DNA of 34,049 nucleotides from Planctomycetota bacterium. GTDB taxonomy: Bacteria; Planctomycetota; Phycisphaerae; UBA1845; Fen-1342. The position numbers were made by a program, and so were the translations under genes. The notes beneath the pieces are model-generated. The model saw only the letters and a program-made list of their open reading frames with translations. It searched no databases and was not told where the DNA came from. Below are positions 14,196 to 22,712 of the stretch, in pieces (within the stretch, counting starts at the first letter, position 1; every line of letters starts with the position of its first letter). Where the stretch lies: assembly GCA_016235145.1 (NCBI GenBank), contig JACRLV010000030.1, positions 1 through 34,049 of the forward strand, given 5' to 3'.

Positions 14196-15367
14196 TCAGT
14201 GGCTCGGCAGCGCATCGACCAACTGGCGCATTTCGTCGAGCGAATTGTAGTAGTGCGGACTCGCCCGCAGCCGCCCGAAACGATTCGCCACGATGATCTT
14301 GAACTCATTCCGCAGATGCTTGCGCAACTGGTCGGTGTCGTGTTTTTCCGATGAAAACGCGACAATCCCGCTCCATTCGCTGGCGGTCCGCGGACTATGG
14401 ACCGTCCAACCTTTGCTGCGCAGACCCTCGACGAGCAGGTCGGTGTTCTGTTTTATTCGGACCTGAATCTCGTCGATGCCCACCGCCGCCATCAAGTCGA
14501 GGGAGGCGCCCAGCGCGGCGATGCCGGCGAGGTTATAGGCACCGCTGTCGAACCGCCGGGCGTCGTCGTGAAAATCTTCCCAACGCAGGCGCGTGACTTC
14601 CGTCTCGTACCCGTGCTTCATACCCATGTAGCCGAGTTCGCTCGGCTTGATGTGGCCGATCAGCTCGCGTTTGCAGTAGAACAGACCCGTGCCCTCGGGC
14701 GCGGTGAGCCACTTGTGCCCGCCGGCCGCCAGAAAATCGATGTTCATCGTCCGCACGTCGAGGGGATGCACGCCCAGCGATTGGATCGCATCGACGAACA
14801 GCAGCACGCCCTTCTCGCGGCACAACTCGCCGAGCCGGGCCAGGTCCACTCGAAACCCGTTGGACCATTGCACGCTTGAGATCGTGACCAGCCGCGTGCG
14901 GCGGTCGATCGCCTTGGCGATGTGGTCGAACGGAACGCGGCCGTCCTCTTCGCCGACGCGTTTAAGCTGCACGCCGCGCGTTTCCAAAGCCATCCACGGA
15001 TAGACGTTGACGGCACCTTGTACGCCTCGGTGAGGCCCGCCTGCCATGTCCAGGTGTCGTCAACCGCGTAGGTCGCCGCCGCCCACGTGGCGGTTATGCC
15101 GTTGGCGACGTAGTTCACCGCCTCGCTGGTGTTCTTGGTGAAGGTGATCTCGGCGGAGTCGGCGTTAATGAAGCGGGCCGCCGTCTGGCGGACGCGCTCG
15201 GCGGTGCGATAGAACGTGCCGCGCAGATAGGCGAACTCCGCCAGCTCGTGCGCATAGCCGGCCATCGCCGCCGCCGCCGGCCCGGACATCGGGGCGACCG
15301 CGGCGTGGTTCTGGAAGTTGCAATTGCGTGTGATCGGGTATTGAGCCCGAATCTCTTCCAAGTTCAT
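14196..15367 (-). CDS. Class V aminotransferase / cysteine desulfurase-like PLP enzyme (frameshifted)
   Basis: This is a PLP-dependent class V (NifS/isopenicillin-epimerase-like) protein. The N-terminal half is read from ATG 15367 (GGGAAGG ~10 bases upstream) with 'FQNHAAVAPMSGPAAAAM' and 'EITFTKNTSEAVNYVANGI'. The C-terminal half is in another frame from about 15020 with 'NVYPWMALETRGVQL', 'SSVQWSNGFRVDLARL', 'VDAIQSLGVHPLD' and the cofactor site 'AAGGHKWLTAPEGTGLFY' (Lys after GGH). Inserting one A in TCAAC at about 15020 converts 'VPSTSIRG' to 'VPSNVYPW', as the family expects. This restores ~390 residues, a normal length. The preceding ~20 residues match the family poorly. Substrate (cysteine, kynurenine or other) cannot be decided. 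Confidence 0.8.
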
Positions 15368-15632
15368 CGCATTCACCTTCCCGTCGGCCGTCCCGCAATC
15401 TTCAGGCCACAGCCGACTGATCGGCCCTCATCGTTCCATCGGTTCGAACCGCGCGCCGGGCCGATGGAGCGCGCTCCCACCAATATTATTGCGACAACCA
15501 GATGTACAAGTGCGTCTGGCTGATCCTGCCCCTGAGAGTATGCCGCAATTCTTATCGGGGTGACGGAAAAAAGTCCTTGAGCGGCAAAAAAGTCGGCGTG
15601 TTTGCGGGCCGCGGTTCAGCAGTTCGCGCACG

Positions 15633-17111
15633 TCAGGGGATTTCCGGCGTCTCCTGCCCGCCCGTGTAGCCCAGCGATTCAAGCTCGCGAACCATCTTCT
15701 CATCCATCTTGCGGAGCGGGCGCGGGGCGCCCTGGTCGAGATCCTTGCTTCGCGCCGCGAAATAATCGCACAGCAGGCGAAGCTGCTTGCGAAGATCGTC
15801 GGCGACGCCGGGTTTCGACTCGATCACGCTGGAGAGCTCGTGCGGATCGTCTTTGGAGTATAGCGCGTCGCCGGCGGCGGTTTTTGAGTGGAAACGCCAG
15901 TCGCGCGTGATGAGGACCATCTCCGCGCCGGGGTCGTCCGGGCAGGTGCGGGCGGAGCGGATCGCGACCAGGGAGCGCTCGCGAAAATCCGGCGCCAGGA
16001 CGTCGCGTCCGCTGCACGCGGCGGTCAGCGGTTTGGACCAATCCCAACCGAGCCGTCCTGCCACGGTCGGGAACACGTCGACGATACCCACCACCTTGTC
16101 GCATCGGGCGGCAGGAATGTGCGCCGCCTTGGGAAACTTGATCAGAAGTGGAATATGCAGCTGCTCGTTCCAGATGCGGCCGTGCTGGGGCCAGCCGTGC
16201 TGGTTGAGGCCTTCGCCGTGATCGCCGACGACGATGACGAGCGATTCGTCCCAGCGGCCGGACTCGCGCACCGCCGCGAATATGCGGGCGACGAGGTCAT
16301 CGGTGTAGCGCAACTCGCCGTCGTAGAGATTCGCCGCCGTGCGCGAGACGGTCGGGATGCGTCCCTTGCAGGTCGAGGGCTCGACGCGCTCGGGAATCTG
16401 CCGCTCGGCGATCCACGATTCGAGCTTCGGATCGGGGTCGCTTTGTCCGAACATGGTGTCGAGCGGCGGCTTGGGGGTGTAGGGGAAGTGCGGGTCGTAG
16501 AGGTGGACCCACAGCAGCGGCGGATTCTGCCTGGTGGTTTGCAGCCAGGCGAGGGCGTGCCCGATCGTTTCCGCGCCATCGCGGGTCGGGCCGTCCGGCT
16601 CGTCATATTCGTCGAAACCTGCGGAAAGGCCGGCGGCCTTTTTCAGCGGCGTCGCGCTGACGAAGGCCGCGGTGGCGTAGCCCGCCTGCTTCGCGAGTTC
16701 GGCCAGGGAGCGGGTTCCCGGTTTAAGGCCGAAGGCGTTTCCGCCGTCGTCGATGTTCGCCAGGATGCCGTGTTCGAGCGGCTCGTAGCCGGTCAGCAGC
16801 GACGCGTGGCTGGGCAGCGTGGTGGCGATCGGCGCGTACGCCCGATCAAAGACGACCGCTTCGCTCGCAAACGCCGCGAGCGCAGGCGTCGTTTCGCGAA
16901 AGTAGCCGTAGCAGCTCAAGTGATCGGCCCGGACGGTGTCGAGCGTGATGAGGATGATCGGGGGCCGGAGGTCGCGGGCGGCGTCAGGCGAGGGCTGCGA
17001 CGCCGGCGGCCGCTCGCAGCCGGCCAACGGGTGGAGCAAGCACGAAACCGCCAGAAGCAGACAATAGCGCCGAATGGGCAAGATCGCCTCGGGAACATTG
17101 AAAGCGGCCAT
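15633..17111 (-). CDS. Sulfatase-superfamily lipoprotein, non-canonical nucleophile
   Basis: A 492-residue protein from ATG 17111. The signal peptide ends in lipobox 'LAGC' (residues ~29-32). The alternative ATG 17165 adds 18 residues and neither has a clear Shine-Dalgarno. It is an alkaline-phosphatase/sulfatase fold protein: 'IILITLDTVRADHLSCYGY' (metal site), 'PSHASLLTGYEP', 'VHLYDPHFPYTPKPP', 'VIVVGDHGEGLNQHGWPQHGR', 'HIPLLIKFP'. At the position where sulfatases carry the formylglycine Cys/Ser of CxPSR, it has T98-L-P-S-H. A classical sulfatase mechanism is therefore doubtful; Thr suggests a phosphotransferase or phosphodiesterase-like mechanism or a divergent clade. It lies downstream of two small membrane-protein genes. 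Confidence 0.8.
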   Translation of the reverse strand: MAAFNVPEAILPIRRYCLLLAVSCLLHPLAGCERPPASQPSPDAARDLRPPIILITLDTVRADHLSCYGYFRETTPALAAFASEAVVFDRAYAPIATTLPSHASLLTGYEPLEHGILANIDDGGNAFGLKPGTRSLAELAKQAGYATAAFVSATPLKKAAGLSAGFDEYDEPDGPTRDGAETIGHALAWLQTTRQNPPLLWVHLYDPHFPYTPKPPLDTMFGQSDPDPKLESWIAERQIPERVEPSTCKGRIPTVSRTAANLYDGELRYTDDLVARIFAAVRESGRWDESLVIVVGDHGEGLNQHGWPQHGRIWNEQLHIPLLIKFPKAAHIPAARCDKVVGIVDVFPTVAGRLGWDWSKPLTAACSGRDVLAPDFRERSLVAIRSARTCPDDPGAEMVLITRDWRFHSKTAAGDALYSKDDPHELSSVIESKPGVADDLRKQLRLLCDYFAARSKDLDQGAPRPLRKMDEKMVRELESLGYTGGQETPEIP

Positions 17112-17192
17112 GCTCGGGCGGGGGCGCCAGACCAGGCCGATTGCCGCGCCCCGTGCGGCGCTCATCCGCGGCTGCCCCGGGGCATGCTGATT

Positions 17193-17870
17193 CTATCGGC
17201 TGTTCGGATTCGGGCGATCCTGGGGGTGTTCCGCTTCGGCGCGGCTTTCTCTCCTGCTCAATCGTTGCGTGATGAACGCCTGCGATGCAATCAGTTCGTC
17301 CAGTTCGAACGTCGAGCCGCACTCCGGACAGCGGAGGTCGCGCAGGCCGATCAGCGTGTATCCGCACGTCGGGCAGCGCACGTCGAGCTTGCCGTCGATG
17401 GTCGGGATTTCTCGATTTTCGGATCGGTAAAGAGGCCGCGACCAGAGCAGCGCGATCGCGGCCGCGCCGGCGAACAGCGCCGCGGCGACGAGGAACTCCT
17501 CTTCGATGCGCGTGGCGGCGTCAATCGCGATCGCCAGCGCAAATGCTGCCAGCGCGATCATGACGGACGCCGCGATGTTCCCGACGAACCGAATGCGCTC
17601 CTTCCGCGGGTGGCGGCGGTTTTTCTTTCGCCACGCGAAGATCCAGACGGCAATGGTCGCCAGCGTCGCGCCGATGGAACTCGCTCCGCCCACAATCTCA
17701 TCCGAGACGATCATCCATCCGGAAATGCGCAGCCGCTCCTGCCAGCCCAGGCAGAAGAACGGAACGCCAATCAACCCGATCGTCAGAAGCGTCGCGGCCA
17801 GCCAGGGCGACGAACGCACCATCGGCCGCCAGATCCACCAGATTGCGAATAGCCACAGCCACGCGGCCAT
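17193..17870 (-). CDS. Multi-pass membrane protein with zinc ribbon
   Basis: A 225-residue protein with about five or six hydrophobic helices in residues 1-145 (for example 'WLAATLLTIGLIGVPFFCLG', 'IAASVMIALAAFALAIAI', 'LVAAALFAGAAAIALLW'). The ribbon CPTCGYTLIGLRDLRCPECG lies at ~166-185, followed by a charged tail. The ribbon is nearly the same as in the 8442 protein, a planctomycete hallmark. ATG 17870 is 26 bases after the stop of the upstream small membrane gene, and the sulfatase-like gene starts about 80 bases downstream, so the three probably form an operon. No function can be assigned. Confidence 0.75.
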   Translation of the reverse strand: MAAWLWLFAIWWIWRPMVRSSPWLAATLLTIGLIGVPFFCLGWQERLRISGWMIVSDEIVGGASSIGATLATIAVWIFAWRKKNRRHPRKERIRFVGNIAASVMIALAAFALAIAIDAATRIEEEFLVAAALFAGAAAIALLWSRPLYRSENREIPTIDGKLDVRCPTCGYTLIGLRDLRCPECGSTFELDELIASQAFITQRLSRRESRAEAEHPQDRPNPNSR

Positions 17871-17895
17871 GCTGATCGCAATTGCGAGGTCTGAA

Positions 17896-18129
17896 TCACG
17901 GACGCGCTACCAGCGCGTCATGACCGTTCCGCTCTGAGTCGCCCGCCGGGAAGCGCGGGATTGCAGTCCACTGTGGGAACACGAGCGCGATCAGCCATGC
18001 CAGCCCGAACAGCGCCGCGGTCGCGGCCAGCGCCGCCGAAAAGCTAAGCAGCAAGCGCGTGAGCGGCTCGCCTTCGGAATCTCGCAGGCGGCGGAGCATC
18101 TCGCGGAATTGCAGCGGTGCTTGCTTCAT
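17896..18129 (-). CDS. Small membrane protein
   Basis: A 77-residue protein. The ATG at 18129 ('MKQAPLQFREMLRRLRDSEG') is preferred over the track's 18348, which runs through repeat DNA. One long hydrophobic helix at ~30-50 ('FSAALAATAALFGLAWLIALVF') is preceded by a charged amphipathic cytoplasmic stretch. It lies 25 bases upstream of the zinc-ribbon membrane gene and is the first gene of the small operon. No family recognised. Confidence 0.55.
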   Translation of the reverse strand: MKQAPLQFREMLRRLRDSEGEPLTRLLLSFSAALAATAALFGLAWLIALVFPQWTAIPRFPAGDSERNGHDALVARP

Positions 18130-18195
18130 GGGGTCGTCCACGCCGCCAATAGCCAATGGCGAATGGCGAATTGAAATCATGTGGCGATTGCGGCC

Positions 18196-18215
18196 CCGTT
18201 GGCAATAGCCAACGG
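18196..18215. repeat. Short perfect hairpin with 'caatagcc' microrepeats nearby
   Basis: CCGTTGGC-AATA-GCCAACGG forms a perfect 8-bp stem. CAATAGCCAATGGCGAATGGCGAATTG lies just upstream (~18147-18174), and an inverted-sense relative ('GCTATTCTCCATTCGCTATTCG') occurs near 18484-18506. These are low-complexity intergenic repeats. Confidence 0.65.
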
Positions 18216-18225
18216 CCCACGCCGC

Positions 18226-18403
18226 GTTAATGGGTGCGTGATAGTTTGGGCGGTCTTTTGTCGCTCTCGGGAGGGTGGCACGGTCAAGCGTACTCGCTTG
18301 GCCGTGGGAATCCCGTGAGAGGTGGTCGGTGCGGTGGAACACTGCCAACGGAGTATCGTTGACAGTGCCACCCCGCCGAAAGTGTCACGCACCACGCATT
18401 AAC
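18226..18403. mobile_element. 178-bp TIR-bounded MITE-like element with two internal hairpins
   Basis: The ends GTTAATG (18226-18232) and CATTAAC (18397-18403) are exact inverted repeats. Complementarity extends inward (left ...GGTGCGTGATAGTTTGGGCGG, right CCGCCGAAAGTGTCACGCACC...) with a small gap. Inside are two hairpins: CACGGTCAAGCG-TACT-CGCTTGGCCGTG and GTGGAACACTGCCAACG-GAGTAT-CGTTGACAGTGCCAC. No coding capacity. It lies in the 561-bp divergent gap between the small membrane operon and the propeller-like gene. Confidence 0.75.
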
Positions 18404-18691
18404 CCCCGCGGACCCGCCGCTTCAGGCCGTCGGCGAGACGCCGGCGCCGCATCCGCACTGTTCGAATTGGCCATCCGCCACTTGCTATTCTCCATTCGCT
18501 ATTCGATATTCGGCGCTCCGCCGCCCGCGCCACCCCTCGGTCCCAAGCTCACAAAAAAACGCCGCCAAACCTGGAGAATCCGCCTCCGACGCCGGAAGTA
18601 AGTCGGCGGCGCTCGGAGTAGAGCCCCGCCAGTGAGCACGACCGGCGGTAATTCGCCGAACCAGGGTGATTCGGGAAGAAGGGAGAATCTC

Positions 18692-20315
18692 ATGCGTTCG
18701 AAGACCTCCAGAACAGAAACGTGGCGTCGTGCGGCGATCGCGTGCGTCGCAGCCGCTGCATCCATGTCCAGCGCGAATGCGGCCGTTTTCCACACGCAAC
18801 GTCTGCACAATCCGGCGAACACCGGCGGCCAGGGAGTCGAGATCGAACCCTATGGCGGCGGCTTCGTTTACCTGGCCAACCACACGTCGCCATACCTGTT
18901 GCCGCTGTCGCTCAATGAGCGGCCGACGCTCGTGTTCACGGACTCGGCGTTGACCGCAGCGGCCTCGTACACCTTCATGCGGCCGAACGAGACGACGCAG
19001 CTCCTCCCGACGCAGCTTTATCTGGATTCGCGCGACTTCGCGAAGACCGCGGACGGCGGCTTCATCATCTGCGGCAACTACGCCGAGGGAGACGCGGCCA
19101 ACGGCGGCGGCCTGCAATATGGCGCCTTCCTGCTCCGCGTCGACGGCCTCAGCCTTCAGCCGCTGTGGTTCCGGCAATATCCGGCAACCGATCCGAACGC
19201 ATACGTCTCCGACATCCAGTTCAACTCGGTCGTCGAAACGAGCATCCCGGGCGGCGGCGGTTTCGTCGTCGCCGGCCAGATCACCGACACGCTGCTCAAC
19301 GAAGCCCTGATCGCCGGCTTCGACAGCCTGGGAAATCCGCTGTGGACGCGGGAGCTGACGAGCTTTGACGGCGGCTTTGGCGTCGCGACCGAAGTGATCA
19401 ACTACGACGCGGAGTCCGTCGCGGTCACCGGCTACGCCGGCGGCCGGCCGCACGTGCATTGCCAGAACAATCTGGCGCACGCGGACGTGCTCGTGGCTCG
19501 GTTCCAGAACGACGGCACGCCGCTGTTCGTATCGCTCTACGGCCAGTCGATCGGCGTGGTCAACGAGACGGTCGCATCATTCGGCGGGATCGGGGCGTCG
19601 CGGACGCGGCCGAACGGCTCGCCGGGGTTCGTTCAACGACGACATGCTGGCGTTCCGCATCGACCCGAGCGGCGCAGTCGTCTGGGCGCATCGGTACGGA
19701 CTTCCCGGCGCGATCAGCGTCCGCGGCGTGCAGATCAAGCCGATCAGCGCGTTCCTGGCGATCGCCGCCGAGACGAATACACTGCTCAACGGCACGGTGT
19801 CCGAGAACGTCGCCTACTACCGCCTGATGGCAGGCGGCGGCTCGCTCGCGGCGCAGACCGAGGTCTTCGGCGGCGATCAGGTTGACTCGGTCGCCGGGAT
19901 CATCCCGCTTGGGCCGCCGTATCCGACCCGGGCGGTGATGGTGGGGACGAGCGAGAGCTTCGGGACGCCGTTCCCGAAGCCGTACCTGATCGACCGCCAG
20001 GTGTTCGCGCAGCGGCATTGCAACGACGCGATGGTTCCGTCGCTGATCCAGCCGGTGATTCTCCCGCAACACGAAGTGCTGATCACGACGCCGCTCTTCC
20101 CGATGCGGTCGCAGGAGCTGCTGCTGCTGGGCGAGGAGATTTACGATCAGACGATCTGCGGTTTGTCGGGCGGCGTGGACACAGGGGGATCGGTCACGGT
20201 CGAGCAGATCTTCCAGATCCCGAACCCGACGCCGAGCCCGGTCATCGACCCGGGCGCAATCCCGTCCGCAGACGCGCAAGTGGAGGACGAGCCTGTCGTT
20301 GCCGACAACCCGTAA
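18692..20315 (+). CDS. Exported beta-propeller-like protein (frameshifted)
   Basis: ATG 18692 is preceded by AAGGGAG about 8 bases upstream and opens a signal peptide ending 'ASMSSANAA'. The track's 18632 start is a GTG without a ribosome site. The body has repeated strand patterns of delta-60/NHL-like propellers: 'GGFIICGNYAEG', 'GGGFVVAGQITDT', 'ADVLVARFQNDGTPLF', 'DDMLAFRIDPSGAVVWAHRYG', 'RAVMVGTSESFG'. The frame changes near 19625. Removing one G from GGGG turns 'SPGFVQRRH' into 'SPGSFNDDMLAF', continuous with the second ORF to 20315 (about 540 residues). No PEP-CTERM or dockerin end is present; the tail is Pro/Asp-rich. Probably a cell-surface or periplasmic protein. It converges with the PEP-CTERM array. 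Confidence 0.7.
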
Positions 20316-20350
20316 GCGTGCCGTCGTCCAACGCGCAAACGAGCAAGACC

Positions 20351-20389
20351 GCGCCGCCGGGGGCATCTCCTCGGCGGCGCGTCCATTTT
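20351..20389 (+). terminator. Terminator between convergent genes
   Basis: A perfect 9-bp stem GCGCCGCCG / CGGCGGCGC (20351-20359, 20372-20380) is followed by GTCCATTTTC. It lies 36 bases after the propeller gene's stop at 20315 and 37 bases before the end of the minus-strand PEP-CTERM gene. Confidence 0.75.
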
Positions 20390-20425
20390 CTGGTTCACGA
20401 TTCGTGGTTTGGACAGACTTCGGTT

Positions 20426-21157
20426 TCAGCGCCGCCGACAGGCCGCGACGCCGAGCAGGCTGATCAGGATCAGCGAAGTGGGCTCGGGAACCAGGTACCA
20501 CAGGCCCCAATCGATGCCGCTGATCGCCGGTACGTCGAACGTCGCAAGGACGGTGCCGGGCGTCTGCGAGTTCGGCGGGGGCGGCGGCTCACTACGGAGG
20601 ACGAACACCGCGTCGGGAGGTTCTGTTCCCAAGTCCCCGGCGTACCAAGCCGCGCCGCTTGGTGCGCCAACGCGGGAGACATCGATGGAGATGCGGGCAA
20701 TGTACCCGTCGACCGAGGGGGAGGTGCTGGTCGCCGGCGGAACGGCGAAGTAGGCGACGTTTAGTTCGGTCAGGTTCACACCTTGCCACGGACCCGGGGG
20801 GTTATATGTACCGGCGACCGCAGCCGCACCGTTGTTGAAGCGAGCATCGTCGTCCCGGCCGCGGGGCCGGCTCAGGCTCGTGTAGAACTTGTCGGACGTT
20901 CCGGGGTTGATCAAGGGGGCGAAGCTGGAACTGTTGGGATCGTAGTTCAGCCGCGCTCCACGCAGCGCAATCACACGAATGCCGGTACCGGTCCAGACGT
21001 CGGTCTCGGCGATGTCGACGTACACATCCACAATCTTGAAGTTGTCCGGGATCGTGCCGCTGGTTTCGCTTGGGTCGAGAACATCTAGCGAAAACGTGCC
21101 TTGCGCGAACGCGGCAGAGCACGCCAGGAGCGCGAAAAAAACGGCGCGTTTGGTCAT
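20426..21157 (-). CDS. PEP-CTERM protein, paralog A (last of five)
   Basis: A 243-residue exported protein with signal peptide 'MTKRAVFFALLACSAAFAQ', a ~200-residue beta-rich body and PEP-CTERM tail 'VPEPTSLILISLLGVAACRRR' (Pro-Glu-Pro, hydrophobic helix, Arg cluster). PEP-CTERM signals are processed by exosortases and usually lead to the outer surface. The body shares 'FKIVDVYVDIAETDVW', 'YTSLSRPRGRD' and 'SPSVDGYIARISIDVS' with four upstream paralogs. It starts 10 bases after paralog B's stop; its Shine-Dalgarno (GAGGAG) overlaps that stop. Its 3' segment ('LATFDVPAISGIDWGLWYLV') matches paralog C, while 'LRSEPPPPPNSQTPGT' matches D. Body function unknown. Confidence 0.85.
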   Translation of the reverse strand: MTKRAVFFALLACSAAFAQGTFSLDVLDPSETSGTIPDNFKIVDVYVDIAETDVWTGTGIRVIALRGARLNYDPNSSSFAPLINPGTSDKFYTSLSRPRGRDDDARFNNGAAAVAGTYNPPGPWQGVNLTELNVAYFAVPPATSTSPSVDGYIARISIDVSRVGAPSGAAWYAGDLGTEPPDAVFVLRSEPPPPPNSQTPGTVLATFDVPAISGIDWGLWYLVPEPTSLILISLLGVAACRRR

Positions 21158-21167
21158 GGTTCACTCC

Positions 21168-21932
21168 TCATTTCGAGTGCGGCCTATCGAAATACCGCCA
21201 CCGAACCGCCAGACCGCCAAGCATCAGCAGGCTCAACGAAGTCGGTTCGGGAACGAGATACCAGAGGCTCCAGTCCATGCCGTTGGGTGCCGGTACGTCG
21301 TATGTCGCCAACGCCGTGCCATTGCCCCGCGGACGATCCGGGAACCGGCTTTGCACCACAAAGACGGCCCCGAGAGGTTCCGCGCCCAACACGCTGATGC
21401 CCCAGAAGGCGTCCTGTGGAGCGCCAACCGCGGAAACGTCGACGGAAATGCGCGCCACGTAGCCGTCAACCGAGGGCGATGTGCTACTCTCAGGCGGGAC
21501 GGCGAAGTACGCGACGTCCAGTTCGTGCGGATCCGTTAACGGAGGGGGAGGACGACCTGTATACCCGCCCGCAGCGACTGCGCCCGCACTGGTGAAGCGC
21601 GCGTCGGCGTCGCGTGGGCGAGGTTTGCTCAGGCTCGTCGTAAACCTGTTTTCGACGCCGGGGTCGAACAAGCCCGGCTGTGTGCCCGCGGTATTGGGAT
21701 CGGAGTCGAAGTAGACGAAGGTCGCGCCGTTGTATGTGATCGCCCGGATGCCGCCGGCGGTCCACACGTCCGTAGGGGCGATATCGACGTACACGTCCAC
21801 GATTTTCAAGTTGTCGGGAATCGTGAAGGTAGTTTCGATCGGGTCGAGCAGATCGACCGAGAGCGTGCCTTGTGCCGCCGCAACTGAGCACGTCACGAGG
21901 GTGAATAGGACGCCGACAGTGTTTTTCGTCAT
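21168..21932 (-). CDS. PEP-CTERM protein, paralog B
   Basis: A 254-residue member of the tandem family. The real start is ATG 21932 ('MTKNTVGVLFTLVTCSVAAAQ'), overlapping paralog C's stop as ATGA; the track's 336-residue version reads antisense into C. The signal peptide is followed by 'GTLSVDLLDPIETTFTIPDN', where the usual 'SETSGTIPDN' is changed. Family motifs 'VDVYVDIAPTDVW', 'DPNTAGTQPGLFDPGVENRF' and 'SPSVDGYVARISVDVS' follow. The tail 'VPEPTSLSLLMLGGLAVRWRYFDRPHSK' carries the sorting signal. It is the most divergent of the middle copies near its C-terminus ('DVPAPNGMDWSLWYLV'). Confidence 0.85.
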   Translation of the reverse strand: MTKNTVGVLFTLVTCSVAAAQGTLSVDLLDPIETTFTIPDNLKIVDVYVDIAPTDVWTAGGIRAITYNGATFVYFDSDPNTAGTQPGLFDPGVENRFTTSLSKPRPRDADARFTSAGAVAAGGYTGRPPPPLTDPHELDVAYFAVPPESSTSPSVDGYVARISVDVSAVGAPQDAFWGISVLGAEPLGAVFVVQSRFPDRPRGNGTALATYDVPAPNGMDWSLWYLVPEPTSLSLLMLGGLAVRWRYFDRPHSK

Positions 21933-22702
21933 TGCTTGCGCCTTAGATGTGAAAGCCGGCCGCCGAAACGCCGGCCCCCAGCCGTGAGCGCACCGAGGAC
22001 CAGCAGGATCAGCGAAGTGGGTTCGGGAACGAGGTACCACAGGCCCCAATCGATTCCGCTGATCGCCGGCACGTCGAACGTCGCCAGGACCGTGCCGCGG
22101 TTCGATTGAAACGGGAATCGGCTTTGCAGAACAAAGACTGCTCCCGTGGGTTCGGCGCCCAGCACACTCGCGCCCCAAGACGCATCGTCCGGCGCGCCAA
22201 CAGCAGAAATGTCCACCGAAATGCGAGCCACGTATCCATCAACCGAGGGCGACGTGCTGCTGGGAGGCGGGTTAGTGAAGTAGGCGACGTTCAGTTCGTT
22301 TGGTACCGTGACCGCAGCCGCACCGCCGGTGTACCCGCCAGCAACCCCCACACCTCCGTTCGTGAAACGCGCGTTACCGTCTCGGGCGCGAGGCCGGCTC
22401 AGACTCGTGAAGAACTTGTTCTCCAAGCCGGGGTTAACCAGACCCGGTTGCGTACCGGCCCTGTTTGGGTCGGCGTCGAAGTAGACCAGCGCTCCGCCGT
22501 TCTGAGCAACCGCTCGAATGCCGCCCGCTGTCCACACGTCGGTCACCGCAATATCCACATACACGTCCACGATTTTGAAGTTGTCCGGAATCGTGCCGCT
22601 GGTTTCGCTTGGGTCCAGCAGATCGACCGAGAGCGTGCCTTGTGCCGCCGCAACTGAGCACGCCACGAGGGCGAAAAAAGCGGCGGCGATGCGTTTGGTC
22701 AT
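21929..22702 (-). CDS. PEP-CTERM protein, paralog C
   Basis: A 257-residue member of the tandem family from ATG 22702 ('MTKRIAAAFFALVACSVAAAQ'). GAGGA lies 7 bases upstream inside paralog D's stop region. The body carries 'VDVYVDIAVTDVWTAGGIRA', 'DPNRAGTQPGLVNPGLENKFF' and 'STSPSVDGYVARISVDIS'. The tail 'VPEPTSLILLVLGALTAGGRRFGG' is extended by 'RLSHLRRKQ', unlike the 'RWRYLDRPRS' end of D and E. The extension carries the ORF into the ATG of B (ATGA overlap), replacing the 10-nt gap at the other junctions. So the 3' end of C is recombinant or independently derived. Confidence 0.85.
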   Translation of the reverse strand: MTKRIAAAFFALVACSVAAAQGTLSVDLLDPSETSGTIPDNFKIVDVYVDIAVTDVWTAGGIRAVAQNGGALVYFDADPNRAGTQPGLVNPGLENKFFTSLSRPRARDGNARFTNGGVGVAGGYTGGAAAVTVPNELNVAYFTNPPPSSTSPSVDGYVARISVDISAVGAPDDASWGASVLGAEPTGAVFVLQSRFPFQSNRGTVLATFDVPAISGIDWGLWYLVPEPTSLILLVLGALTAGGRRFGGRLSHLRRKQ

Positions 22703-22712
22703 GGTTTGGTCC

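Noticed and set aside
15430-15480. 'GGTTCGAACC' resembling a tRNA T-loop
   Set aside because: No acceptor, D or anticodon stems could be built around it.
15888-17852. 654-residue plus-strand ORF opposite the sulfatase-like gene
   Set aside because: Antisense to a protein with clear family motifs; composition is His/Arg/Gly/Val-rich shadow.
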